From NCBI GenBank assembly GCA_009711805.1, contig VEMX01000021.1, positions 59,218-123,217 of the forward strand: DNA of 64,000 bases, written 5' to 3'. Made by a program: the position numbers and the translations under genes. Below the pieces are notes generated by a model. That model made no database searches, was not told where the DNA came from, and saw only the letters and a list, made by a program, of their open reading frames with translations. The DNA is from Balneolaceae bacterium (GTDB taxonomy: Bacteria; Bacteroidota; Rhodothermia; Balneolales; Balneolaceae). This document shows positions 55,914-64,000 of this stretch, in pieces. The stretch's first letter is position 1; each line of letters begins with the position of its first letter.

Positions 55914-56134
55914 TCCAACAACCTCCAAGGTTTTTAAAACCTTGGAGGTTTGATGTTTAATTCCCTGTTGCGGTGGATTATTTCTTCCGAGGAGATCGGT
56001 ATCTCCATTGGATTTTAAGCCCAATGGCTCTACCCTTGTTCTAATGGATGATGTATTTCGACATAGACAAGGGGTTGCAACCCCTTGCCCCAAAACCGTT
56101 TCAATCCTTGTTCTAATGGATTATGTATTCCGAC
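55914..56134 (-). CRISPR. Degenerate I-B mini-array with right boundary repeat
   Basis: The first 47 bp (55914-55960) duplicate the left boundary at 42093. Then come three 37-bp repeats: a heavily decayed one (55955-55991), one with about seven changes (56026-56062) and one fully intact (56098-56134), separated by 34- and 35-bp spacers. The second spacer contains a perfect 20-bp palindrome also found at 29040. The progression from decayed to intact, and the spacing, show a second old array of the same system. The intact repeat lies at the upstream end for minus-strand transcription. Confidence 0.8.
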
Positions 56135-56758
56135 GAAAAGTTCGTTGTAATCAAATCCGGTTTTATCTGTTGCAAACACAAGTGCTTATAGAGGGCGTTT
56201 TTTACCGGGCTCAATAATTTCATGTTCGGAAATATCTTTTCTGTCCAAAACAAAATTATAAATCCTCATTTCAATCAATTATGATTTCATGTAAAAACCA
56301 TTGCTATTCAATGGTTTACAGGTATAAAAATTTAACTATCAAATATACTTTCTAAGACATGCTTGTGGTACGGTAGCCAATCTTCAAATCGAAAACCTTC
56401 ATCTGGTTAAAAAGAAAAAGTAATAGGTGTTCGTGGAAGTAAAGGGCAGGGAATAGGAGAATCTTCTCCTTTTAACTATTCAGGCACTTTATCTTTCAAT
56501 TACCCAAATACCACCAAGATTTAATTATTGGTCGGTATAGTTGAAGGAAGCCAGTTAATAAATCTTGGAGGTCTGGAGCTTGCTGGTTGTAGTACGAGAA
56601 CCGAGAGATCCTCACAGGTATTCCAAATGAGGACGTTTGGAACGAGTACAAACAAAATCCCACCTTCCCCCTCTCACTTCATCACTCATCACTTTTCCCC
56701 TTTGAATGAAATGCCAAGGCTCTGTATCATTCAGCTTCCTGAATCCATCACCCAATTC
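56135..56758. other. Non-coding region upstream of polX
   Basis: Contains a 9-bp dyad AAACCATTG/CAATGGTTT (56295-56317) and a short open stretch before 56522 (reading GESSPFNYSGTLSFNYPN) that may be a decayed coding fragment. The minus-strand side should hold the leader of the mini-array and the cas operon promoter. No supported gene. Confidence 0.35.
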
Positions 56759-58531
56759 ATGTATATGCCACTTACCAATCAAGAAGTCGCCGCCAAGCTC
56801 CGGGAAGTTTCTAAACTGATGCAACTCTCCGGGCAAAACCGTTTTAAAGTGATTGCTTTTGATAAAGCCGCCCAAACACTGGAAGGGCTCGGCGAAGATA
56901 TTAACAATTACATCGAGGAACGTTCCCTTACCGACATTAAAGGAATTGGAAAATCTATAGCCGAAGACATTTATGCCCTGGCTGAAACCGGATCTATGCC
57001 CGTGCTCGAATCCTTTAGAGAAAAAGTGCCGGAAGGATTAATTGAATGGCTGGATATTTCAGGGTTAGGCCCCAAGAATGCCTACAAAATTCATAAGGAG
57101 CTGGGTATAAGCACAATAGCCGAGCTGAAAGAGAAATTGGAAGATGGCTCAGTAGCCGGGCTTTCGGGTTTGGGGAAGAAGTCGGCTGAGAAAATCATGA
57201 AGTCGATTGAGTGGAAAGAGAAATTTGACGAACGCTGCCGGCTGGATCAGGCGAAGGAAATTGCTTCTGTCATTTATGAGAGTCTTAAAGACCAGGAAGG
57301 AGTACAGCAGATTGAAGTGGCAGGCTCGTACCGCCGGGGACTTGAGACCATCGGTGATATCGACATCCTTATTGCTGCAGAAGAAGAGCATATTAGTCAT
57401 TTATTTGAAGTGTTTACCACGCATGAACGGGTAACCGAGATATTGGGTAAGGGCGATACCAAAAGTTCGGTACGAACAGCCGAAGGTCGCCAGGTGGATC
57501 TTCGTATTGTCTCCCCTGATGAATTCCCGGCAGCGCTCATGTATTTTACTGGGAGCAAAGAGCATAATGTTGTCCTCCGGCAGCGAGCCCGTGACCGGGG
57601 AATGAGTCTCAATGAATATGGCTTATTCAAGCTAAACAACGATGGAGACACCGATTTCGATCAGGCTGTTGCTTTTTCGAGTGAGGAGGATATTTACGAA
57701 AAACTGGATCTTCATTTTGTGCCTCCTGAGCTGCGGGAAGACCGGGGTGAATTTGAGATCTATGAGAAACAGGAAGAATTATCTCTTGTGGAAGCGGATG
57801 ACATTCGCGGGGTGATTCATGCCCACAGCACCTATAGTGATGGTAAGTATTCCATCCGTGAGATGGCCGAAGCCTGTATGGAAAGAGGATATGAATACTT
57901 GGGACTCACTGACCACTCCAAAACAGCAGCCTATGCCGGTGGCCTCAATGTGGATGAGATTAAGCAGCAGTGGGAAGAGGTTGATGCCCTCAACAAAGAG
58001 TTTGAGGAAGCTGGCAATAATTTTGTGATTTTTAAAGGAATCGAATCTGACATCCTCGCCGATGGTTCCCTCGATTACGAGGATGAGATCCTGGCAGGCT
58101 TCGACTTCGTGATTGCCAGTGTACACCAATCGCTGGAAATGCCCCGTAATAAGATGATGGAGCGGATGCGGAATGCCATCAAAAATCCCCATACCCGCAT
58201 ATTGGGGCACCCTACCGGGCGGCTGCTCCTGCGCAGGGATGGCAGCGACCTGGACCTGAACGAGCTGGTTGCCCTAGCCGCCGAGTATAACACGGCTATT
58301 GAAATCAACGCCAACCCCCGCCGGCTGGACCTGGACTGGCGCTTCGGCAATAAAGCCAAAGAAACAGGACTTATGACCTCCATTAACCCCGATGCCCATA
58401 CCATTGCTGGTATCGATGATATCGAGTATGGTGTACGCATAGCCCGCAAAGGAAAGTACGAGAAGGAACGGGTGCTGAATACTATGAGTGCGGATGAAGT
58501 GAAGGACTTTTTTGAAGATAAGGGGGAGTGA
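56759..58531 (+). CDS. polX: DNA polymerase/3'-5' exonuclease PolX
   Basis: 590 residues from ATG 56759; ATG 56765 is equally possible. The open frame further upstream lacks family sequence. An N-terminal helix-hairpin-helix 8-kDa domain (LTDIKGIGKSIAEDIYAL; GLSGLGKKSAEKIMKSI) leads to the nucleotidyltransferase active site (GSYRRGLETIGDIDILIAA) and to RQVDLRIV. The C-terminal PHP domain (from about 352) begins GVIHAHSTYSDGKYS and has LTDHSKTAAYAGG and INPDAHT. It performs gap filling with 3'-end processing in base excision repair. Confidence 0.95.
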   Translation: MYMPLTNQEVAAKLREVSKLMQLSGQNRFKVIAFDKAAQTLEGLGEDINNYIEERSLTDIKGIGKSIAEDIYALAETGSMPVLESFREKVPEGLIEWLDISGLGPKNAYKIHKELGISTIAELKEKLEDGSVAGLSGLGKKSAEKIMKSIEWKEKFDERCRLDQAKEIASVIYESLKDQEGVQQIEVAGSYRRGLETIGDIDILIAAEEEHISHLFEVFTTHERVTEILGKGDTKSSVRTAEGRQVDLRIVSPDEFPAALMYFTGSKEHNVVLRQRARDRGMSLNEYGLFKLNNDGDTDFDQAVAFSSEEDIYEKLDLHFVPPELREDRGEFEIYEKQEELSLVEADDIRGVIHAHSTYSDGKYSIREMAEACMERGYEYLGLTDHSKTAAYAGGLNVDEIKQQWEEVDALNKEFEEAGNNFVIFKGIESDILADGSLDYEDEILAGFDFVIASVHQSLEMPRNKMMERMRNAIKNPHTRILGHPTGRLLLRRDGSDLDLNELVALAAEYNTAIEINANPRRLDLDWRFGNKAKETGLMTSINPDAHTIAGIDDIEYGVRIARKGKYEKERVLNTMSADEVKDFFEDKGE

Positions 58532-58962
58532 TAAAGTGATGAAGTGAAAGGGGGAAAAGTTTTTGTGTCCTTAATCCAAGGTCTTAGGTTTCTCTCGTTC
58601 CCAACCTCTGGTTCACATACTTAATTCTATCCGAATAAAATCCTCCCTCGAGGGAGGTGGATCAGCGCACTGGTAAGATTAAAAAGCTATTCCCCCATTG
58701 TGCTGAGACGGAGGGTGTTGTGAGGGTTGGTTATTGGGTAAAGGAATATTAGCTGTTTTACCGTAGACATGTTTTGGGCATGCGCCCGGTGAGCCCCCCG
58801 GTTGGTAAGATTTAACATAAGCCTTTATACTTCGCCTTCTCCAAAACCTCTGCCAAACACCATTGTATTTCCATATTCACTACTGTACCTATTGCAAATT
58901 ATTACTTGTTCAATCATCTGCGAATAACTACCATTCAGCGATTCAAAAATAAAAAGGTCGCA
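58532..58962. other. Non-coding region with dispersed repeat pieces
   Basis: Holds the palindrome CCTCCCTCGAGGGAGG (58642-58657) and a motif at 58698-58725 (TTGTGCTGAGACGGAGGGTG) shared with 31772-31799 and, more distantly, about 31460. A phrase CATGCGCCCGGTGAG near 58780 has a relative near 62083. No gene. Confidence 0.5.
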
Positions 58963-59490
58963 ATGAAACATATTTTTCTTGTACTGTTGATGGGAGTTAT
59001 GCTGTATGCATGTGCTGCCCCCGAACAACAACCGATAGATAAAGCCAGTGAACAGTCAAAGGTAAACACGCTATTGGATGACTGGCATAATGCTGCAGCT
59101 GAAGGGGATTTCGACCGATATTTCAACCATTTCGAGAATGACAGTTCCATTTTTATGGGTACAGATGCAACCGAGCGGTGGACTGTCAGCGAGTTTAAGC
59201 CCTGGAGCAAACCTTATTTTGAGGATGATGGGGTAGCCTGGGATTTTACCCCTGTATTCCGGAAGGTATATATTTCTGATTCGGGCGAGACGGCTTGGTT
59301 TGATGAGGAGCTGGATACTCCTAATCTGGGCCCAAGTCGTGGTTCGGGCGTGCTGGTAAAGAACAGCGAAGGAACATGGAAAATTGCACATTATAATCTC
59401 ACGATTCCCATCCCCAATGCTATTGTATCGGATGTGAAAGACCAGATCGAAGAAGTATTATCAGCAGAAGAGAAAGAGAATAACCAATAA
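58963..59490 (+). CDS. SnoaL/DUF4440-like lipoprotein
   Basis: 175 residues from ATG 58963 (MKHIFLVLLMGVMLYACAAP). A lipobox (LYAC) predicts a lipid-anchored periplasmic protein. The mature part has the NTF2-like pattern: LLDDWHNAAAEGDFDRYFNH, DATERWTVSEFKPW and GVLVKNSEGTWKIAHYNLTI, matching SnoaL_3/DUF4440 proteins. No catalytic role can be assigned. It ends 11 bp before the M14 peptidase gene, so they are co-transcribed. Confidence 0.87.
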   Translation: MKHIFLVLLMGVMLYACAAPEQQPIDKASEQSKVNTLLDDWHNAAAEGDFDRYFNHFENDSSIFMGTDATERWTVSEFKPWSKPYFEDDGVAWDFTPVFRKVYISDSGETAWFDEELDTPNLGPSRGSGVLVKNSEGTWKIAHYNLTIPIPNAIVSDVKDQIEEVLSAEEKENNQ

Positions 59491-59501
59491 ACAGAATAAG
59501 C

Positions 59502-61997
59502 ATGAAACGGACATTACTACTTACTTTTGTATTCGCACTATTTACACAATTCAGCCAGGCGCAGTTGCAGTCTCCGGCTGATTTCCTGGGGTATGAACTG
59601 GGAGATAAATGGACACAACATCACCGGGTGTTAGATTATTATCAGCATGTAGCTGAGGAGTCGCCCAGGGTAACTCTCCACCAATATGGTGTCACCAATG
59701 AAGGTCGGGAGCTGGTATATGCCGTGGTAACCTCGGTAGAGAACCAGGGGAATATTGAAGAAATCAGGATGAATAACCTGAAGCTTACCGGCCTTGAATC
59801 AGGAGAGCCTACTGAGAACAAGAAGCCCATCGTATGGTTGAGCTATAATGTGCATGGAAATGAAACTTCATCCAGCGAAGCGGCGCTTAACACCATTTAT
59901 AAGCTGATTACCGAAAAGCAAAGCTGGCTGAACGATGTAATAGTTGTCATGGATCCGATGATAAACCCGGATGGCCGCGACCGCTATGTAAATTGGTACA
60001 AAAGCGTAGTGGGCGAACAGTTCAATGCCCTGGGCGAAACAAGGGAGCACGACGAGCCCTGGCCGGGAGGCAGAACCAATCATTACTATTTTGACCTGAA
60101 CCGGGACTGGGCATGGCAGGTTCAAAAAGAAAGCCAGCAGCGTGTTGAGGTGTACAACCAATGGATGCCTCATGTGCATGTGGATTTTCATGAGCAGGGA
60201 CACAATTCCCCCTATTACTTTGCTCCTGCAGCCGAGCCGTTTCACAAAGCTATTACCGACTGGCAGCGGAAGTACCAGACCATGATTGGTGAAAATCATA
60301 CCAAGTATTTTGATGATGAAAACTGGCTGTACTTTACCCGCGAAGTGTTCGACCTCTTTTACCCGAGTTACGGGGATACCTGGCCTACTTTTAATGGCGC
60401 CATTGGCATGACCTACGAACAGGCAGGCGGTGGCTATGCCGGACTGGGAATCATTAAAGCCGAAGGGGATACATTAACACTGAAAGACCGCTTGATGCAT
60501 CATTCTGCTACGGGTTTATCTACCGTGGAGATAACAGCTATGAATGCAGATCGTGTGCTGGATGAATTTGAAGACTATTTTAAAAAAGCACAAAATGATC
60601 CGGCTGGAGAATACAAGACCTTTGTAGTCAGCAAGGATAACAATCCCGATAAAATTGAGATGCTGTTGGAGTACCTGGAAAAGCAACAAATTGAAGTTGG
60701 AGTTGCAAAGCGTTCGGGTCGGGGAGAGGGCTACGATTACGATTCCGGTGAGACAGGGCGTATGGAATATGAAGAAGGTGATTATGTAATCAGCGCTTAC
60801 CAGCCCAAAGGAACATTGGTGCAGGTATTATTTGAGCCGAATCCGGAGTTAGCGGATTCTGTTACTTACGATCTGACCGCCTGGGAAACGCATTATGCTT
60901 ATGGCCTGGATGGGGTGGCTTTGAAATCCCGCATCAATGATGTGGAAGATCCAATGCTGACAAAAGACCGAAAGAATGAAATATCTACCAAGGCTTATGC
61001 TTACCTGGTCAAGTGGGATTCTTTCAAAGATATGAAGTACCTGGCGGCCTTGTTAAAGAAGGGAGTGAAGGTGCGGTATGCTCAAGAAGATTTTACGATA
61101 GATGGGAATGAATATAAAGCCGGTACACTCATCATTACCCGCAATGGCAACGAGCAAATGAGAAGTGATTTTGATAAAGCAGTAGTGGAAACTGCTAACA
61201 AATATGGGCGAGTTGTTAATCCGGTACGAACAGGGATGGTAGCTGCCGGTAAAGATTTCGGTTCGTCTTCGGTAAACTATATTGGCAAGCCTAAAGTTGC
61301 TTTGTTATCGGGAGAAGGAACCAGTTCGGGAACCGTAGGACAAATTTGGCATTTCTTTGATCAGCAAATAGAATATCCGGTTTCTCTGATTAATGCTGAA
61401 GATGTCGGGTCGGTAGATTGGGATGAATATGATGTGCTGATTCTCCCTTCTATATACAGCAGCTCGGTGAGAAGTCAGCTTGATGACATCAGGAGTTGGG
61501 TTCGCCAGGGGGGAACGCTAATTGCGGTCGGCGGTGGAAATGGGTTTTTAGCCGGTAAAGATGGATTTGCCTTGTCCCGAAAAGATATAGAAGATGAAGA
61601 GGAGGAAGACCCGGAAGAACTCCTTAAGGTGTATAGTGAGTCTCGCCGCGAACGTATTCAGTATGCGAATACCGGGTCGGTGTATGAAATTGATCTTGAT
61701 ACAACTCACCCTCTCGCCTTTGGTTACGATAGCGAGTATATGTCGCTTAAACTCACCTCAACTCCCTACGCTTATCTTGAAAATGGCTGGAATGTTGGGG
61801 TAGCCAAAGAAGGGGCGCATCGCAGTGGTTTTGTTGGGAACATCGCCAAGAACGAACTGGAGCAAACCCTCTCGTTGGGAGTCCAGAATATGGGCCGCGG
61901 TTCTGTGGTGTATATGATTGATAATCCTCTGTACAGGGGTTTCTGGCACAATGGCAAACTCCTGTTTGGGAATGCCGTCTTTTTTGTAGGGAGGTAG
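59502..61997 (+). CDS. Secreted M14 family zinc carboxypeptidase
   Basis: 831 residues. A signal peptide (1-20, ending FSQAQ) precedes an M14 catalytic domain (about 25-350). Zinc ligands are His and Glu of NVHGNETSSSEAAL (near 117) and His of VDFHEQGHNSPY (near 230). The substrate-binding Asn/Arg region is MINPDGRDRYVNWY, and the general base Glu is likely in MTYEQAGGGYAG. The C-terminal half (about 600-700) contains a glutamine-amidotransferase-like beta/alpha region (VALLSGEGTSSG, DVLILPSIYSSS). It trims peptides in the periplasm or outside the cell. Confidence 0.93.
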   Translation: MKRTLLLTFVFALFTQFSQAQLQSPADFLGYELGDKWTQHHRVLDYYQHVAEESPRVTLHQYGVTNEGRELVYAVVTSVENQGNIEEIRMNNLKLTGLESGEPTENKKPIVWLSYNVHGNETSSSEAALNTIYKLITEKQSWLNDVIVVMDPMINPDGRDRYVNWYKSVVGEQFNALGETREHDEPWPGGRTNHYYFDLNRDWAWQVQKESQQRVEVYNQWMPHVHVDFHEQGHNSPYYFAPAAEPFHKAITDWQRKYQTMIGENHTKYFDDENWLYFTREVFDLFYPSYGDTWPTFNGAIGMTYEQAGGGYAGLGIIKAEGDTLTLKDRLMHHSATGLSTVEITAMNADRVLDEFEDYFKKAQNDPAGEYKTFVVSKDNNPDKIEMLLEYLEKQQIEVGVAKRSGRGEGYDYDSGETGRMEYEEGDYVISAYQPKGTLVQVLFEPNPELADSVTYDLTAWETHYAYGLDGVALKSRINDVEDPMLTKDRKNEISTKAYAYLVKWDSFKDMKYLAALLKKGVKVRYAQEDFTIDGNEYKAGTLIITRNGNEQMRSDFDKAVVETANKYGRVVNPVRTGMVAAGKDFGSSSVNYIGKPKVALLSGEGTSSGTVGQIWHFFDQQIEYPVSLINAEDVGSVDWDEYDVLILPSIYSSSVRSQLDDIRSWVRQGGTLIAVGGGNGFLAGKDGFALSRKDIEDEEEEDPEELLKVYSESRRERIQYANTGSVYEIDLDTTHPLAFGYDSEYMSLKLTSTPYAYLENGWNVGVAKEGAHRSGFVGNIAKNELEQTLSLGVQNMGRGSVVYMIDNPLYRGFWHNGKLLFGNAVFFVGR

Positions 61998-62500
61998 AAG
62001 GGGTAGTTTGTTATTGGTGAATGCACCGTAGGTATGCCTTGGGCAGTGGGTGAAGACTAAGCAATCGGCTAAGGGCGCCATTGTATGCGCCCGGTGGGTG
62101 GGGTGAGTGAGAATTTATCCTCCTTCCTCCCGTGGAGATACCTTCGGTACAACATTCCTGTTGGGAAACCCGCCAACAAAGCTGGAGAAGACTTCGCCGA
62201 AAACCTGGAGAACAATTACAACAGCGGAAGATCGTATCGCAAGCAGGAAGCTGTTGAGTGTTTACACATACTGAGATCTACATGTTTTCTTGATTTTTTG
62301 TAATCCCGAGGAAGATCGGTACAGCATCGACGCGGCGATCTCCCAAAATATGCCTAGGATGCATAACAACGTTGATCACACCCATTGCCATAAACAAGGA
62401 GACTGCCACGGGATGCTTCGCCGGGCTCACGCATCCCTCGCAGGTGGTGCCTCGACATGCCCCTGCATGCATGAAACGGTACTGGCCGGTTGATCCCGTT
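61998..62500. other. Non-coding DNA of unknown origin next to the intI fragment
   Basis: No supported gene. A hairpin GGGATGC/GCATCCC lies near 62412-62440. The sequence between about 62290 and 62500 replaces the body of the integrase gene and has a higher GC content than the flanks. It is probably an insertion or rearrangement product that I cannot identify. Confidence 0.35.
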
Positions 62501-62584
62501 AGTATAAGCCAATTCTGTTTTATAGCTATAATTTCGACGTCGAATTTCCTGTCTGACCTGCTCCAATAGTTTGGATTTTGCCAT
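62501..62584 (-). pseudogene. Integron integrase (IntI) N-terminal fragment
   Basis: From ATG 62584 the minus strand reads MAKSKLLEQVRQEIRRRNYS followed by YKTELAYT, the first 28 residues of an integron-type tyrosine recombinase. The expected continuation (W-I-x-R-F-I and the catalytic domain) is absent: homology stops near 62501 and unrelated sequence follows. It points away from the cassette-like region at 62.9-64 kb, the arrangement of a standard integron. Confidence 0.75.
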
Positions 62585-62679
62585 AACTCAGTTGGTTTAT
62601 TGGATGAAGATGTTATTTTGTTGGGCGATGAGGAAGCAATTCCTTACAAAATAGGTTGGATATTATACGAACAGCTTAG

Positions 62680-62832
62680 CCCGAATTATTCACGAATGGA
62701 TGCAAAATGGCGATCTATATACTTGAATATATTACCGTTGAATTGCTTTATGTAATAGCCCAATTTTGAGGTACGGATTAGGCGGCGAAATTTCCCCGTA
62801 CGCTGCGTTCAAGTGAAAATTGGGGTACTCAG
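62680..62832 (-). repeat. 153-bp inverted-repeat copy B
   Basis: Reverse complement of 25920-26072 with one mismatch. It lies in the att region just upstream of the intI fragment. On the minus strand its end reads AATTCGGG then CTAAGC where copy A has TTAAAC. A third, short relative (GTGAATAATCCGGGTTAGGC) ends at the core site 62907-62913. Confidence 0.88.
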
Positions 62833-62906
62833 GGTACCACAGTACCCTTCCGTTCCCATTTCCACTTCGCCTTGCGTACGATTAAATTTCTTGGTGAATA
62901 ATCCGG

Positions 62907-63040
62907 GTTAGGCGAACAAGGGTTCGGATAACATCCCAAAAATCACATTATGCGAATAAGAAGGTACAAGAAAGCGTTTAAAGGCAGTTTCTGCTCGTTC
63001 GCCCTAACAATACCCTTGTTCAGATAATATTATGTTAGGC
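62907..63040 (+). other. Short non-coding cassette bounded by integron core sites
   Basis: Two GTTAGGC boxes (62907-62913 and 63034-63040), both fitting GTTRRRY, lie 127 bp apart. Before the second, GCCCTAACAATA (63001-63012) can pair with TATTATGTTAGGC, giving an attC-like but short hairpin. In addition GAACAAGGGT (62914-62923) is complementary to ACCCTTGTTC (63012-63021). The first box would mark the attI junction and the second the start of the VOC cassette. Confidence 0.5.
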
Positions 63041-63109
63041 CGACTGTGTTGAGATTGTAGATCAAACTCAATTTTTGATTCTTACAAATTATATCTAAAT
63101 AAGGTTGTT

Positions 63110-63856
63110 ATGCGAAATCCATTCTTTCAAGGCATTGGCGGAGTTCTCAGCGCAGATATTGCGGTGCCGGACCATGAGCGGGAACTCGGTTTCTACTCAA
63201 AGGTCCTCACGACGGGGTCGGCTCCGCTTTGGCGAGACGATCTGACCAACAATCAGGGCACACCGATCATCGGTCTTGGGGAGCGCATTCCAGAGTACGA
63301 AGCCCTCCCCCTGCAATGGATGCCACATTTCCAGGTTTCCGATATCGCAGCGAGCGCAGCCCGTACGATCGAACTCGGAGGCCAGGAGCTGTTTCACGGC
63401 AAAGACGATGACGGAAAAAGTCAGTGGGCAGCTCTCGTAGATCCTGCAGGTGCTGCATTCGGCGTAATCCCCGTCGTTCTCGACGAATCATACGGTGCCA
63501 GTCCCCTAGATGGTATTGGTCACATTGCCGGGCTTTCGCTCGCGGTCTCGGATGTTTCGACGATGTGCGAATTCTATGAACAGGTCATCGGCTGGTCGGC
63601 AACTTCAGTCAGTGGAAGCGGGTTCGAAATGCGGAACCCCGATGATGTCGCCGCAGCAGAAATCTACCCTAAGAATGACGACCATGAGAGTATCCCTTCA
63701 GTATGGATACTTAGTCTGCCCGTCGATGACTTCGATGAGAGCCTTCGACACGTTCGAGAGGGCGGCGGTGAGATCGTCAAGGAAGTAACTGGGGCCAGAT
63801 ATGCCGTCATTCGGGACCCGGTCGGTGTTTACATAGCGTTACAGGCCAAGAAATGA
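63110..63856 (+). CDS. Two-domain VOC family protein, probable integron cassette gene
   Basis: 248 residues, two VOC modules: 1-125 (SADIAVPDHERELGFYSKVL, WAALVDPAGAAFGVI) and 132-246 (LSLAVSDVSTMCEFYEQVIG, YAVIRDPVGVYIAL). Two-module proteins of this kind resemble glyoxalase-like or antibiotic-binding proteins; the ligand is unknown. Codon choice and GC content are clearly higher than in neighbouring genes, indicating transfer. It starts 70 bp after a GTTAGGC core, is divergent from the intI fragment, and is followed 10 bp later by GCCTAAC, as in a cassette. Confidence 0.87.
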   Translation: MRNPFFQGIGGVLSADIAVPDHERELGFYSKVLTTGSAPLWRDDLTNNQGTPIIGLGERIPEYEALPLQWMPHFQVSDIAASAARTIELGGQELFHGKDDDGKSQWAALVDPAGAAFGVIPVVLDESYGASPLDGIGHIAGLSLAVSDVSTMCEFYEQVIGWSATSVSGSGFEMRNPDDVAAAEIYPKNDDHESIPSVWILSLPVDDFDESLRHVREGGGEIVKEVTGARYAVIRDPVGVYIALQAKK

Positions 63857-63865
63857 TGCGTCGCG

Positions 63866-64000
63866 GCCTAACATATATATGGCCTCCAATGTCAAGAGGC
63901 AATAACTCTTCCGTGCGAAAATAAAATCTTTTCACTCAGCCGGTCTCGACACACTTTTGGTGGATTAGTACTACAGGCAGTTTTCAATCGCGGGTTGGCA
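63866..64000 (+). other. attC-like start after the VOC gene, cut by window end
   Basis: GCCTAAC (63866-63872) is the exact reverse complement of GTTAGGC and fits the inverse core RYYYAAC. The matching core box is not seen before the window ends; GTTGGCA in the last seven bases is only a near match. The rest of the stretch has no gene. Confidence 0.4.

Noticed and set aside
56528..56758. N-terminal extension of PolX
   Set aside because: The extra 77 codons show no homology to the polymerase N-terminus and end just before a typical start.
62278..62472. Open frames on both strands downstream of the intI fragment
   Set aside because: They overlap each other in several frames, consistent with GC-rich non-coding DNA. 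None continues the integrase sequence.

Overview
The window looks like chromosome of a Gram-negative bacterium of the Balneolota/Rhodothermota-Bacteroidota side of the tree. This is inferred from the protein style (AsmA-like protein, M14 and DPP-IV secreted peptidases, methylmalonyl-CoA epimerase, DUF4199, PolX with PHP domain, very large multi-PAS kinases), from mostly weak ribosome binding sites, and from abundant dispersed palindromes. No rRNA or marker gene is present, so the phylum-level call is an inference.

Layout. 0-3 kb: C-terminal part of an AsmA-like protein. 3-10.5 kb: a minus-strand signalling block with two giant PAS kinases, a NarL-type response regulator and a lone receiver-like protein; two of the transcription units carry the same 28-bp composite operator. 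10.9-11.3 kb: a Fic-protein remnant and tRNA-Arg(ACG). 11.7-19.8 kb: a dense cluster of small minus-strand genes, mostly START/AHSA1 (SRPBCC) paralogs with VOC and DinB proteins, DUF4199, a methyltransferase, a GlxA-type AraC regulator and an ArsR regulator with a double operator. 20-25.2 kb: secG, MscS channel, a SRAP protein lacking its usual active-site residues, a CPBP protease and a DEAD-box-like protein without Walker A. 25.2-31.9 kb: a repeat-rich stretch holding an unrecognised two-gene secreted module and an NhaC antiporter. 31.9-35.1 kb: a copper module (DUF411, P1B ATPase, HMA chaperone). 35.2-42.1 kb: outer-membrane protein, mce, MASE1-like HisKA_2 kinase, AI-2E transporter and DPP-IV peptidase.

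42.1-56.1 kb: a complete type I-B CRISPR-Cas locus, all on the minus strand: cas8b-cas7-cas5-cas3-cas6-(RAYT remnant)-cas1-cas2-cas4-leader-array of 47 identical 37-bp repeats. The distal end of the array abuts two type I-E-like repeats spaced exactly 61 bp. A decayed three-repeat I-B mini-array lies upstream of cas8b. A 47-bp identical sequence (REP palindrome plus flank, each followed by a decayed I-B repeat) sits at both ends of the whole locus. A REP-associated transposase fragment interrupts the cas operon, and REP palindromes lie between and inside cas genes.

56.7-62 kb: PolX, a SnoaL-like lipoprotein and an M14 peptidase. 62.2-64 kb: a broken integron: the first 28 codons of an intI-like integrase, divergent from an att-like region, a short non-coding cassette bounded by GTTAGGC cores, and a compositionally foreign VOC gene followed by an inverse-core GCCTAAC. 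A 153-bp piece of this region recurs, inverted, at 25.9 kb and ends at a G/TT core site. I found no entirely new system. The most unusual elements are the nested CRISPR relics with REP/RAYT invasion and the scattered integron remains.
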